A stretch of DNA of 10,254 nucleotides from Pyrinomonadaceae bacterium (GTDB lineage Bacteria > Acidobacteriota > Blastocatellia > Pyrinomonadales > Pyrinomonadaceae): assembly GCA_013812565.1 (NCBI GenBank), contig JACCTF010000127.1, positions 1-10,254 of the forward strand, written 5' to 3'. A program made the translations under genes and the position numbers. This document shows, piece after piece, positions 1-6,380 of this stretch; position 1 is the first letter of the stretch; each line of letters starts with the position of its first letter. Under the pieces are notes generated by a model. It was given only the letters and a program-made list of their open reading frames with translations, searched no databases and was not told the DNA's origin.

Positions 1-863
1 ACCGTCGGCACATCGCGCGCTTGAAAATCTCTGTTGTATGTTTCGTGAAGCGCGACGGCGATCTCTTCGTAGAGGCGGGGCAGTGTATGGATTAAACAGT
101 TGGGATAGTAGTCGAGGCCCATCTCAATCTCGTCATGCACCTTCGGCTGGCGGCGGCGTACTTCATCGGTCTGCCACAGCGCTGTAATCTCGGCGGCAAT
201 GGCTGCCTCGCGCTCCACAGCTTCAGCACTGGCGAGCGGAAGCCTATCGAGTTGTTCGAGTTGCTCGGCGATACGTCGCCGCTTGAAGAGCACCGTGCGC
301 CGTGCGACCTCGGTCGGGTGGGCCGTAAAGACCGGTATGACCTCAATCTTTTGCAACCACTCAAGAACTGCTTCCAGTTCGATCCCCGCGTCACGCATAC
401 GGCGCAGTGTGCCGCGAAACGAGCCTGGCTGCGCCGGGTAGTCCGGCGCAAGTTGTGCCGCGCGGCGACGACGCTTGCGGTGATTGGTCTCCGCCAGATT
501 GGTCAACTCGAAGTAGATCGCGAAAGCTTTTGTCATCCGGTACGCTTCCGCAATCGTCATCCTCCGCACAATCTGCTCAGCACGCTCAACGAGTTCATGT
601 TCACTACGTGCGCCCGCCGGAGTTGTTTCATCCAGCGCGTCGTGCCCCACTTCACGATGTTGGATAAGCAACTGGCGCAGTTCCTCAACCGCATCGAACA
701 ACGCATCCCCCACCTGCTCACGTATCACATCGCCGAGCAGACGCCCGAGCGAGCGCACGTCACGCCGCAGCGGCGCTTCTTTCGTATCGCCGTCATTGCT
801 CGTTAGTTCGAGCAATCTTGCGGCTTGATCATCAGCTTTCCACAACACCTCTACAGCTTCCAT
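1..863 (-). CDS. ppc: Phosphoenolpyruvate carboxylase, N-terminal part (runs off left edge)
   Basis: PEPC carboxylates phosphoenolpyruvate with bicarbonate to oxaloacetate, the cytosolic anaplerotic step feeding the TCA cycle. I translated the minus strand and found 287 open codons with no stop before the edge. Residues 31-50 (PLRRDVRSLGRLLGDVIREQ) match the usual 'LG..LG..I.E' opening of the family. Residues about 104-129 (IAEAYRMTKAFAIYFELTNLAE, then TNH) match the conserved 'A.AF..YF.L.N.AE..HR' helix. Residues 175-191 contain VIPVFTAHPTEVARRTV, the catalytic-histidine signature, with His182 equivalent to E. coli His138. Residues 249-266 are also PEPC-like. PEPCs are about 880-930 aa, so roughly two thirds lies outside the window. 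The ATG at 863 is preceded by AGGGGAG (874-880) at 10-nt spacing. The N-terminus is about 40 residues longer than in E. coli. A 223-codon frame on the plus strand is an antisense shadow. Confidence 0.95.
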   Translation of the reverse strand, partial: MEAVEVLWKADDQAARLLELTSNDGDTKEAPLRRDVRSLGRLLGDVIREQVGDALFDAVEELRQLLIQHREVGHDALDETTPAGARSEHELVERAEQIVRRMTIAEAYRMTKAFAIYFELTNLAETNHRKRRRRAAQLAPDYPAQPGSFRGTLRRMRDAGIELEAVLEWLQKIEVIPVFTAHPTEVARRTVLFKRRRIAEQLEQLDRLPLASAEAVEREAAIAAEITALWQTDEVRRRQPKVHDEIEMGLDYYPNCLIHTLPRLYEEIAVALHETYNRDFQARDVPT

Positions 864-1295
864 TATGATGCGACTCCCCTCTCGAACTACTCGGCTCACT
901 CTACATATACACTTACGCCAACGGCTTACGATTTGACAACAAGAACTCTCCGCTCGCAAGTCTACGGCGGCTCAACTTCTACACTGAAGCCATGTACCGA
1001 AAAATTTGGACAACTTTCTTGAGAAGTCTTTTCTGACTCTTTAACATAGATTTGTTTGATGAAAGTATGGAATGGCTTTTATCTATCAACTACTCTTGAG
1101 CAGAAAGTGGGCTGTAGTTCTGAAGATCGGACAGGAGAGCGTGCACCCTTACGCACGCGCCAGCCGGAACAACTTACAGCTACGACGCAGACAACCGGAT
1201 GGTGAACGCGGATGCGGAATTGAGGTTAACCTTGAAGGACACACTAGACAAGGTGCGGCCACAAATTCAGTAGTTGGCGGATTTCAATGCAGTGG
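864..1295. other. Gene-poor intergenic stretch between ppc and umuD
   Basis: This 432-nt stretch has no convincing gene. It is upstream of ppc and downstream of umuD, both on the minus strand. It is more AT-rich than its neighbours around 890-1090. I see no good sigma-70 promoter for ppc beyond its Shine-Dalgarno, and no U-tailed terminator hairpin after umuD. The only notable content is a short frame resembling a YD/RHS repeat at 1124-1273, listed separately. A 99-codon plus-strand frame (1072-1371) lacks a Shine-Dalgarno, runs into the 3' end of umuD and looks random in composition. Confidence 0.6.
1124..1273 (+). pseudogene. Possible decayed YD/RHS-repeat fragment
   Basis: A 49-codon open stretch, bounded by TGA at 1121 and TAG at 1271, encodes at 1166-1210 the string AGTTYSYDADNRMVN. 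This resembles the core of YD/RHS repeats, in which 'YSYDADNRL' is a typical unit. RHS proteins are large, secreted repeat-shell proteins that often leave orphan fragments. No start codon with a Shine-Dalgarno is present, the flanking residues do not continue the repeat pattern, and the downstream part (LKDTLDKVRPQIQ) is unrelated to it. The call rests on a single motif. It may be chance, or the fragment may come from some other family. Confidence 0.25.
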
Positions 1296-1727
1296 TCACA
1301 AAGGATGGATTACGTGTGTGACAACGCCCCAAATTTCAAAGGTGTGTTCTTCTGTAACTTCGAGCGGTTGATAGTTGCAGTTGTCGGCCATCAGCCGTAG
1401 CTTGCCGTCCTTGGTGCAGATCCGCTTGACTGTGAGTTCGCCGTCGATGATTGCGATCACGACGGATTGATCCGTTGGCTCAATGGCGCGATCAACCACG
1501 AGAATGTCGCCTTGATGAATGCCTGCGCCGGTCATCGAGTCGCCCGCCACACGCACAAAGAAGGTCGCCGCCGGATGCTTGATCAGATGACGGTTTAGAT
1601 CAAGGCGACTCTCAACGTAATCTTCTGCCGGTGATGGAAATCCAGCGGAGACGGAAGCGAGAAACAACGGACGCGCCCACTTGGTCGAGCGATCCGGCCA
1701 GTACACGGATTCAATTGTCGTATTCAT
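1296..1727 (-). CDS. umuD: UmuD-like SOS mutagenesis protein (S24 self-cleaving protease)
   Basis: The protein is UmuD-like. It would self-cleave when RecA filaments form, and the product normally assembles with UmuC into translesion polymerase V. The 143-residue protein (E. coli UmuD is 139) has the cleavage site Ala28-Gly29 in SVSAGFPSPAEDYVESRLDL, the nucleophilic Ser64 in VAGDSMTGAGI and the general base Lys101 in GELTVKRI. The C-terminal FEIWGVVTHVIHPL is also UmuD-like. LexA is excluded because there is no N-terminal winged helix. I chose ATG at 1727 over the in-frame GTG at 1748: the best promoter (1769-1797) would start transcription near 1761, leaving almost no leader for the GTG. 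Neither start has a strong Shine-Dalgarno. No umuC lies downstream, as the next gene on the strand is ppc over 430 nt away. The partner polymerase is therefore elsewhere or absent. Confidence 0.92.
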   Translation of the reverse strand: MNTTIESVYWPDRSTKWARPLFLASVSAGFPSPAEDYVESRLDLNRHLIKHPAATFFVRVAGDSMTGAGIHQGDILVVDRAIEPTDQSVVIAIIDGELTVKRICTKDGKLRLMADNCNYQPLEVTEEHTFEIWGVVTHVIHPL

Positions 1728-1768
1728 AAGCCACAAGATGTGCCGCACAGTGTGATGAAGGTGGCGTG

Positions 1769-1797
1769 ATTCTACCCGCGAGCGAGGTGCGATACAA
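1769..1797 (-). promoter_or_regulatory. Predicted sigma-70 promoter of umuD
   Basis: On the minus strand, TTGTAT (1797-1792) and TAGAAT (1774-1769) are separated by exactly 17 bp. The -10 matches the consensus in 5 of 6 positions and the -35 in 3 of 6. Transcription would begin near 1761, about 34 nt before the umuD ATG. A weak -35 is usual for a repressed, damage-inducible promoter. Confidence 0.5.
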
Positions 1798-1813
1798 GAA
1801 TTTATTTCGCTCG
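1779..1813. promoter_or_regulatory. Inverted repeat flanking the umuD -35 (possible operator)
   Basis: CGAGCGA at 1779-1785 is the reverse complement of TCGCTCG at 1807-1813. The arms flank the -35 hexamer and their centres are 28 bp apart, close to three helical turns. This geometry would suit a dimeric or tetrameric regulator. The repeat is not the E. coli (CTGT-N8-ACAG) or the Bacillus (GAAC-N4-GTTC) SOS box, and neither of those is present here. Only the repeat itself is observed. The regulatory role is inference. Confidence 0.3.
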
Positions 1814-1902
1814 TTCAGAGGTTAGTGAAGATCATGCGCCGCTACGACACCCTCACTACTGACCACACTGTTCCTCCGTAACGCAAACAACTCGTTTAAC
1901 CA

Positions 1903-1940
1903 TAAAGAACAAAGGCGCTTCCCTAAAGTGAGAAGCGCCT
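1903..1940 (-). terminator. Intrinsic terminator of the sigma factor/TonB operon
   Basis: A perfect 8-bp stem (AGGCGCTT at 1913-1920 with AAGCGCCT at 1933-1940) encloses a 12-nt loop. Read on the minus strand, it is followed directly by TTTGTTCTTTAT. It lies 65 nt past the stop of the TonB-type gene, which it most likely terminates. Confidence 0.75.
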
Positions 1941-2005
1941 CGCAACTTGTTGAGCAATTATTTGTACGGTATATCTCTTGTCGGTCCCGCTTATGCTACA
2001 CCCGA

Positions 2006-3658
2006 TTAGTAAAGGTTGAAGTTGTACTCCAAACGGATGTGCTGCGACACCGCTCGCCCGTCCTTCTGCGCCGGATTGAACCTGATCTGCCGCGCCGCCG
2101 CGATCGCCTTCTCCGTTAACCCGTCCGGCAACCGCTGCACCGCCGTGATGTTCGTCACCTGCCCGCTCGCCGAGAAGATCGCCCGCAAGATCACCGTCCC
2201 CGAAATGTTGTTCTTCCTCGCTTCCTCCGTATACTGCGGTTCGGGACGCGATAAGATCTGCGCCTTGCGCGCCACCTCTCTGGCCGCATACACCTCCTTG
2301 CCGCCTCCGCCGCCCCCCGGTCCCCCGCCACCGTCGTTGCGCTCCCCGCCTCCTGTGTTGCCGCCGCTGCCTGGCCCTACTCCCCCGCCATCTCCGCGCC
2401 CCACTCCGCCGCCGCTGCCTTCTCCGATCCCGTTGCCGCGCCCTCCGCCGCTCGATACCTCCACCGCCTTCGACTTCGGATCGCCATACGCTATCGGGCG
2501 CGTGTCAGGCGGAAACAACACCGGATCAGCCACAATCGTCGCCGGCACCGGTAAAGAGGGGTTCTTCACCGTCGGTGGTCGCGGATCAGGCGCGCGCACC
2601 TGCGGTATCTCCAAGCTGGCTGGCGGCAGCTTGCCTGCCGAGGCCGGCTTCGCTTCCTGTCGTCCACCTCCGCCTCCACCCGCCGCCTTCTCAGGCTTCG
2701 GCTTCGCTCCACCTCCCTTGCCTTTGTTCATCCCAGCCGTCCCTGGATCAGGCGTCGGCTGGCGCTCCGGTATCTCTGTCAACTGCCCGATGTACTCCAA
2801 CTCGTCGTTGACCGGATCAACCATCGCACGCTCGTCGCGCCGCAAGCGATCCCAGAAGGCGATGGTGCCGACGATTGACAGCAGGATGACGAAGGCGGCA
2901 AGGATGGCGGTCGCCGTGTTGGGCTGCCGCACACTGCGCCATGCCAGGCGGGTATAGCCGGTGACTAAGCGTTGGGTGAAGCCGGTCGGGTCGCGGCGCA
3001 ACTCCGGCCAGGTGAGGCGTGACTCAGCGGCGACGCCGCGCAGTTCATCAACCAGCCGGGCGGTCAAGCCGCGCTCCTCCAGCATCGTCACCAGGTACAG
3101 GCCGCGTTCGGGCTTAGCGCTGCCGTTGGTCGCACCACGACCCGCTTCGCTGCTTGCGCTTGTAACTACAAATGCGTCTCCACTTCTCACGGCATTGGCA
3201 GCCGCACCATGAGCAGCATTCTCAGTCGTCGCTGCGGTCAGTGCCGCGCCGGATGCCACTCGTGGCAGTGCTGTGATAGTGGCCGCGCTGCTGACCGTCT
3301 CAACGAGCGGCGCGCCATCCGTTGGGCAGAAGCTGTATTGCGTCGTGAACTCCTCGCCGCATTTTTCACACCTTCTCATAAGTTCTCCTTTATTATCTTG
3401 ACTCAACAGCATCGCAGTATATGCAGCGAGCTTACGCTTCCAGCGCGATGCCCGATTGGTTTGCTGACGGTATGTGACGATCACACGGTTATCAAGCGAG
3501 TTGGGCACACTCGGCACTCGCCAGCTTTCAAGCAGTGCCTTCAGCTCTCGATCTTCCGCCGCGTCGGCAGCGGTTGCTTCTCGGTCGGCCCCGCTGCCGG
3601 CGTCTCCGCCGCGGGCACGAAAGGAAAGCAATTGAGCATTCTCTTTCTCGATCTTCAT
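2006..3658 (-). CDS. Anti-sigma-like segment fused in frame to a zinc-ribbon/TonB-type energy transducer
   Basis: This 550-codon frame has several parts. Residues 1-93 are soluble and include RELKALLESWRVPSVPNSLD and RVIVTYR (38-64), like the N-terminus of acidobacterial membrane anti-sigma factors encoded next to ECF sigma genes. Residues 94-120 (RRCEKCGEEF...SFCPTDG) form a zinc-ribbon-like motif with Cys97, Cys100 and Cys111. A transmembrane helix spans about 248-269 (TATAILAAFVILLSIVGTIAFW). A periplasmic linker rich in Pro and then Gly runs from 296 to 453. A TonB C-terminal domain occupies about 467-550 (PEPQYTEEARKNNISGTVIL, then ending in LEYNFNLY). TonB proteins pass proton-motive energy to outer-membrane transporters. 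The ATG at 3658 overlaps the sigma stop as ATGA, so translation is coupled. An internal ATG at 3379 (Met94) has a much stronger Shine-Dalgarno, so a 457-aa TonB product is likely and may be the main one. The linker's antisense Pro-rich frame is a shadow. Confidence 0.85.
   Translation of the reverse strand: MKIEKENAQLLSFRARGGDAGSGADREATAADAAEDRELKALLESWRVPSVPNSLDNRVIVTYRQQTNRASRWKRKLAAYTAMLLSQDNKGELMRRCEKCGEEFTTQYSFCPTDGAPLVETVSSAATITALPRVASGAALTAATTENAAHGAAANAVRSGDAFVVTSASSEAGRGATNGSAKPERGLYLVTMLEERGLTARLVDELRGVAAESRLTWPELRRDPTGFTQRLVTGYTRLAWRSVRQPNTATAILAAFVILLSIVGTIAFWDRLRRDERAMVDPVNDELEYIGQLTEIPERQPTPDPGTAGMNKGKGGGAKPKPEKAAGGGGGGRQEAKPASAGKLPPASLEIPQVRAPDPRPPTVKNPSLPVPATIVADPVLFPPDTRPIAYGDPKSKAVEVSSGGGRGNGIGEGSGGGVGRGDGGGVGPGSGGNTGGGERNDGGGGPGGGGGGKEVYAAREVARKAQILSRPEPQYTEEARKNNISGTVILRAIFSASGQVTNITAVQRLPDGLTEKAIAAARQIRFNPAQKDGRAVSQHIRLEYNFNLY
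3377..3390 (-). promoter_or_regulatory. Strong internal ribosome binding site and alternative start of the TonB protein
   Basis: AAGGAG (3390-3385), 5 nt before ATG (3379-3377), lies inside the long frame exactly where the zinc-ribbon protein would begin (MRRCEKCGEEF). It is a much better initiation site than the one at 3658. It suggests that the zinc-ribbon/TonB protein was, or still is, translated separately, and that the upstream anti-sigma-like part lost its own stop codon or 3' portion. Confidence 0.7.
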
Positions 3659-4239
3659 CTTTGATACTTCTCCCTCGGTGGAACTATCACTGGATTGCTT
3701 GCGAAGCGAGAGGCGAAGATTCTTCTTAACTGCTCGCGGGCGCGATAAAGCCGCGCTTTCACCGCTCCCACGTCCGCCCCGACAATCGTCGCAATCTCCG
3801 CCAAGGAAAGTTCCTCATACTCGAAGAGAATCAGCGCCTCGCGTTGCAGCGCGGGCAGATTGGCAACGGCCTTACGAACTTCTGCCGAGAGCTCTTCATC
3901 AAGGAGCTTGCCGAGCGGTGCTTGCGCATCCGGAAGCTGCGGCTCTTCGAACAGATCATCCATCGCCACCTCGTTGGTTGATTGACGGAACCTCTTGGCG
4001 GCCAGGTTTCTCACCGTCGCGTAGAGGTAAGTGCGTAATGAAGCGCGCGTCGGGTCAAATCTTAGGGGCTGTTTGATCAAGCTCACAAAGCAATCGTGAG
4101 TGACATCTTCAGCCGACTCCACACATGCGAGCATCCGGTAAGCAAAACGGAAGACCACCTCACGATGCCGCTCATAGAGCAGGAGAAACGCCGCTTCGTC
4201 GCCGCGACTCGCCTTCTTCAACAATCCTTCGTCCGTCAT
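3655..4239 (-). CDS. ECF-type RNA polymerase sigma factor
   Basis: This is a sigma-70 family factor of the extracytoplasmic-function class that directs RNA polymerase to a dedicated regulon. In the 194-residue form, region 2 spans about 15-85 (FLLLYERHREVVFRFAYRML, then EDVTHDCFVSLI, then RTYLYATVRNLAAKRFRQ). Region 4 spans about 120-175 (LPALQREALILFEYEELSLA, then EIATIVGADVGAVKARLYRA), whose helix-turn-helix reads the -35. There is no extra N- or C-terminal domain, and the length is normal for the class. I prefer ATG at 4239; a TTG at 4251 would add four residues. Neither has a well-spaced Shine-Dalgarno. Its stop overlaps the next gene's start (ATGA, 3655-3658), giving coupled translation. 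The anti-sigma-like residues of that downstream gene suggest that it senses an envelope signal and controls this factor. I found no self-recognised promoter in 4240-4503. Confidence 0.93.
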   Translation of the reverse strand: MTDEGLLKKASRGDEAAFLLLYERHREVVFRFAYRMLACVESAEDVTHDCFVSLIKQPLRFDPTRASLRTYLYATVRNLAAKRFRQSTNEVAMDDLFEEPQLPDAQAPLGKLLDEELSAEVRKAVANLPALQREALILFEYEELSLAEIATIVGADVGAVKARLYRAREQLRRIFASRFASNPVIVPPREKYQR

Positions 4240-4450
4240 ACGGTTGACCAAACTATCCTAGCAGAGAGAGCGTCTACCGGACTTGCCCGCCTCTTTCTAT
4301 TATTACGAGTAACTCGGCAGAAGATACGCATTAGCGGAAAACTTTTTTAATCCCTGCGGGTGCTTTAAGCCGCAACCTTAGCATCCAAGAATACCAACAC
4401 GGTTGCAGCCGGCGCGATGTTGCGCCGCGACCGGGCGCGCGGCGCTCCGG

Positions 4451-4498
4451 TACAATGATGCAGTCGCTTTATCCTGAGATGTGCAGACTTTGGGGAGG
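4451..4498 (+). promoter_or_regulatory. Probable -10 element and Shine-Dalgarno of the 618-residue secreted protein gene
   Basis: TACAAT (4451-4456) matches the -10 consensus in 5 of 6 positions. A strong GGGGAGG (4492-4498) lies 5 nt before the ATG at 4504. No good -35 is found at 16-18 bp; the nearest, TTGCGC at 4420-4425, is 25 bp away. The promoter call is weak but the ribosome site is firm. The rest of 4240-4450 is the divergent spacer to the sigma gene, and I see nothing else convincing in it. Confidence 0.4.
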
Positions 4499-4503
4499 TT
4501 GCC

Positions 4504-6360
4504 ATGTTTCGTCAGTATCTTGTTGCTTCGTTGGCGCTTTTGCTTTTAGTTGCCACACATGCCGGCGCGCAATCAGAGGCTGCGCCGCAGGAACCGGCAG
4601 CACAATCGTCGCTCACAGAAAAAGCGCGAGAAAAGCAGCAAGAAATTCAAAGAAGCGCGCTTGCGCTGCTTAATGAAGTGGCGGCAGAGGCACAGACGCT
4701 TCGACTTGCTGAAAATAGAATACGGATTCAAGTGATAGCGGCTGATCTGCTTTGGCCGCGCGACGAGAGTCGTGCCCGCGCTGCCTTCAAAGAAGCTGCA
4801 AGCAACTTGAATCAACTCGCAGGTAACATAGTAGATGCCGACAACCCGCAGAGCTATAACTACGGCCATCTTGCTTTCACATTGCGCCATGAGATGTTGC
4901 AGATGGTTGCACGGCGCGATGCACGTCTGGCGCTTGAGATGCTGCGCGCCACCCGCCAGCCGGAATCTCAAGCCGCGTCGGGTCACAGGCCGCACGAAAA
5001 CGAACGTTACATGGAACAAAGCTTAGCGGCGCAGGTCGCGGCCAGCGACCCTAAGCTTGCCCTGCAGGTTGCCGAGGAAAGCTTGTCAAAAGGATTGAGC
5101 CTTGAGTTGATCAATGTGTTCTCCAGGCTTCAAGAGAAAGACAGCGAAGCGGCCGCAAAGCTTTTGACCAGCATCGTCGGCAAGATTCGCTCAGAGAATC
5201 TTTCGACCAACCATGAAGCCGCAAACGTTGCATTTAACTTGCTGCAAAGCATATCGCGGCAGCCTGCGCCCAATTCCCCTTCCGCGCCCAACCAGCCTGC
5301 TGTAAAAACTACAACCATCGATCAACAAATTATTCGTGACTTGATGGACACGGTTGCAGTAGCGGCACTCAATGCTCCGCCAAACAACCCGCATCTTTTA
5401 TCGATGTTGCAGGGAATGATACCGCAAATCGAAAAGTATGCGTCGGCGCGCGTGCCCTCGCTGCGGCGAAAGATCGCGGAGATGCACCGTGGACAAGATG
5501 AGCCGAATCGTCAGTGGAATGAATTTAATAGCTTGATACAGAACGGAACTCTTGAGGCCGTGATTGAAGCAGCAGCCAAAGCGCCGCCCGAGGCGCGCAG
5601 CGGTTTTTATCAACAAGCCGCGTGGAAAGCCTTAGGGCAGAATGATCCCGGCCAAGCGCGTCAACTCATCAATGATCATATTTCAGACCCAATGCAGCGC
5701 AATCAGATGCTCGCCCACATTGATCGTGATGCGGCATGGCGCGAACTGAATCAAGGCAAGCTGGCTGAAGCTCGCCAATTGCTTGCGCGCCTTCGCTCCA
5801 CTGAAGAGCGCATCGGCTTACTTGCTCAGATGGCAGCTATGATCCAGGGAAAAGGCGATCATCAGCTTGCGCGTGGGCTGCTCGAAGAAGCGCGTGGGCT
5901 GCTCGACAATCAAGTCAAAAACACGCAGCAACTGAACACGCGGCTTCAAGTCGCGCGCGCCTACGCTTCTCTGGAACCGGCGCAAAGCTTCGAGCTGATT
6001 GAGCCGATTATAGATCGCATCAACGAAGTGCTCGCGGCGACTGAAGTGCTCGACGGTTTTATGGGCGGGAACGCCATGTTTCGCGATGGCGAATTGATCA
6101 TGCAACCTCAGAACGGACAACTCGAAATGATTTATTACAGCTATGCGAGGGAGATCGGACAGCTTGCGCGCCACGACTTCAAGCGCGCGAAAGATGTGGC
6201 TGACCGCTTCCAGCGCACTGAAGCCAGGATCATGGCACTACTGCTTGTTGCCCAAGGCGTGCTGGGGGAACAAACTAACGCCGAGCAAGGTATGCGCAAC
6301 CAAGGTCGTCGCTACGGCGGGGTAGGCTTAGGGAGCCTACCCCGGCCGATCATGCGTTAA
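4504..6360 (+). CDS. Secreted alpha-helical repeat-like protein of unknown function
   Basis: I do not recognise a named family. The 618-residue protein starts with a Sec signal peptide: Arg3, a hydrophobic core at about 5-18, and an AGA|Q cleavage site after residue 22. It is therefore exported, probably to the periplasm. The mature part lacks further membrane segments and cysteines. It is rich in Ala, Leu, Gln, Glu and Arg. Recurrent amphipathic helices such as AARQLLARLRS and ARGLLEEARGLLDN, and the pattern LLAQMAAMIQGKGDHQLARG, suggest a TPR-like or other alpha-solenoid fold. A near-exact 17-bp direct repeat (5869-5885 and 5890-5906) encodes a seven-residue duplication. A Pro/Asn-rich linker (about 254-270) separates two helical halves. 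The start is supported by GGGGAGG 5 nt upstream. The last 13 or so codons contain an 11-bp palindrome, so the C-terminus may be altered. It converges with the GT4 gene, whose 3' end is 20 nt away. Confidence 0.85.
   Translation: MFRQYLVASLALLLLVATHAGAQSEAAPQEPAAQSSLTEKAREKQQEIQRSALALLNEVAAEAQTLRLAENRIRIQVIAADLLWPRDESRARAAFKEAASNLNQLAGNIVDADNPQSYNYGHLAFTLRHEMLQMVARRDARLALEMLRATRQPESQAASGHRPHENERYMEQSLAAQVAASDPKLALQVAEESLSKGLSLELINVFSRLQEKDSEAAAKLLTSIVGKIRSENLSTNHEAANVAFNLLQSISRQPAPNSPSAPNQPAVKTTTIDQQIIRDLMDTVAVAALNAPPNNPHLLSMLQGMIPQIEKYASARVPSLRRKIAEMHRGQDEPNRQWNEFNSLIQNGTLEAVIEAAAKAPPEARSGFYQQAAWKALGQNDPGQARQLINDHISDPMQRNQMLAHIDRDAAWRELNQGKLAEARQLLARLRSTEERIGLLAQMAAMIQGKGDHQLARGLLEEARGLLDNQVKNTQQLNTRLQVARAYASLEPAQSFELIEPIIDRINEVLAATEVLDGFMGGNAMFRDGELIMQPQNGQLEMIYYSYAREIGQLARHDFKRAKDVADRFQRTEARIMALLLVAQGVLGEQTNAEQGMRNQGRRYGGVGLGSLPRPIMR
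6318..6344. repeat. Perfect 11-bp hairpin inside the 3' end of the coding sequence
   Basis: CGGGGTAGGCT (6318-6328) and AGCCTACCCCG (6334-6344) pair perfectly around a 5-nt loop (TAGGG). It overlaps the last codons of the secreted-protein gene (GVGLGSLPR). There is no U tract on either strand, so it is not a classical terminator. It may still end or stabilise the converging transcripts, or be a copy of a REP-like dispersed palindrome. Confidence 0.7.
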
Positions 6361-6380
6361 TAGCTTGTGCCAGATTCCAG

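Noticed and set aside
135..806. 223-codon plus-strand open frame
   Set aside because: It is antisense to ppc. The minus strand of the same bases encodes PEPC motifs including FTAHPTE, while this frame has no recognisable motif.
1072..1371. 99-codon plus-strand frame
   Set aside because: It has no Shine-Dalgarno, random composition, and overlap with the conserved C-terminus of umuD on the other strand.
2016..2957. 313-codon Pro-rich plus-strand frame
   Set aside because: It is the antisense shadow of the Gly-rich TonB linker. The minus strand shows the TonB C-terminal domain and a transmembrane helix.
4573..5019. 148-codon minus-strand frame
   Set aside because: It is a shadow within the secreted-protein gene, which has a strong Shine-Dalgarno and a signal peptide on the plus strand.
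5869..5906. 17-bp direct repeat as a mobile-element target duplication
   Set aside because: It is in frame and encodes a seven-residue duplication (ARGLLEE/ARGLLDN) consistent with ordinary helical-repeat slippage.
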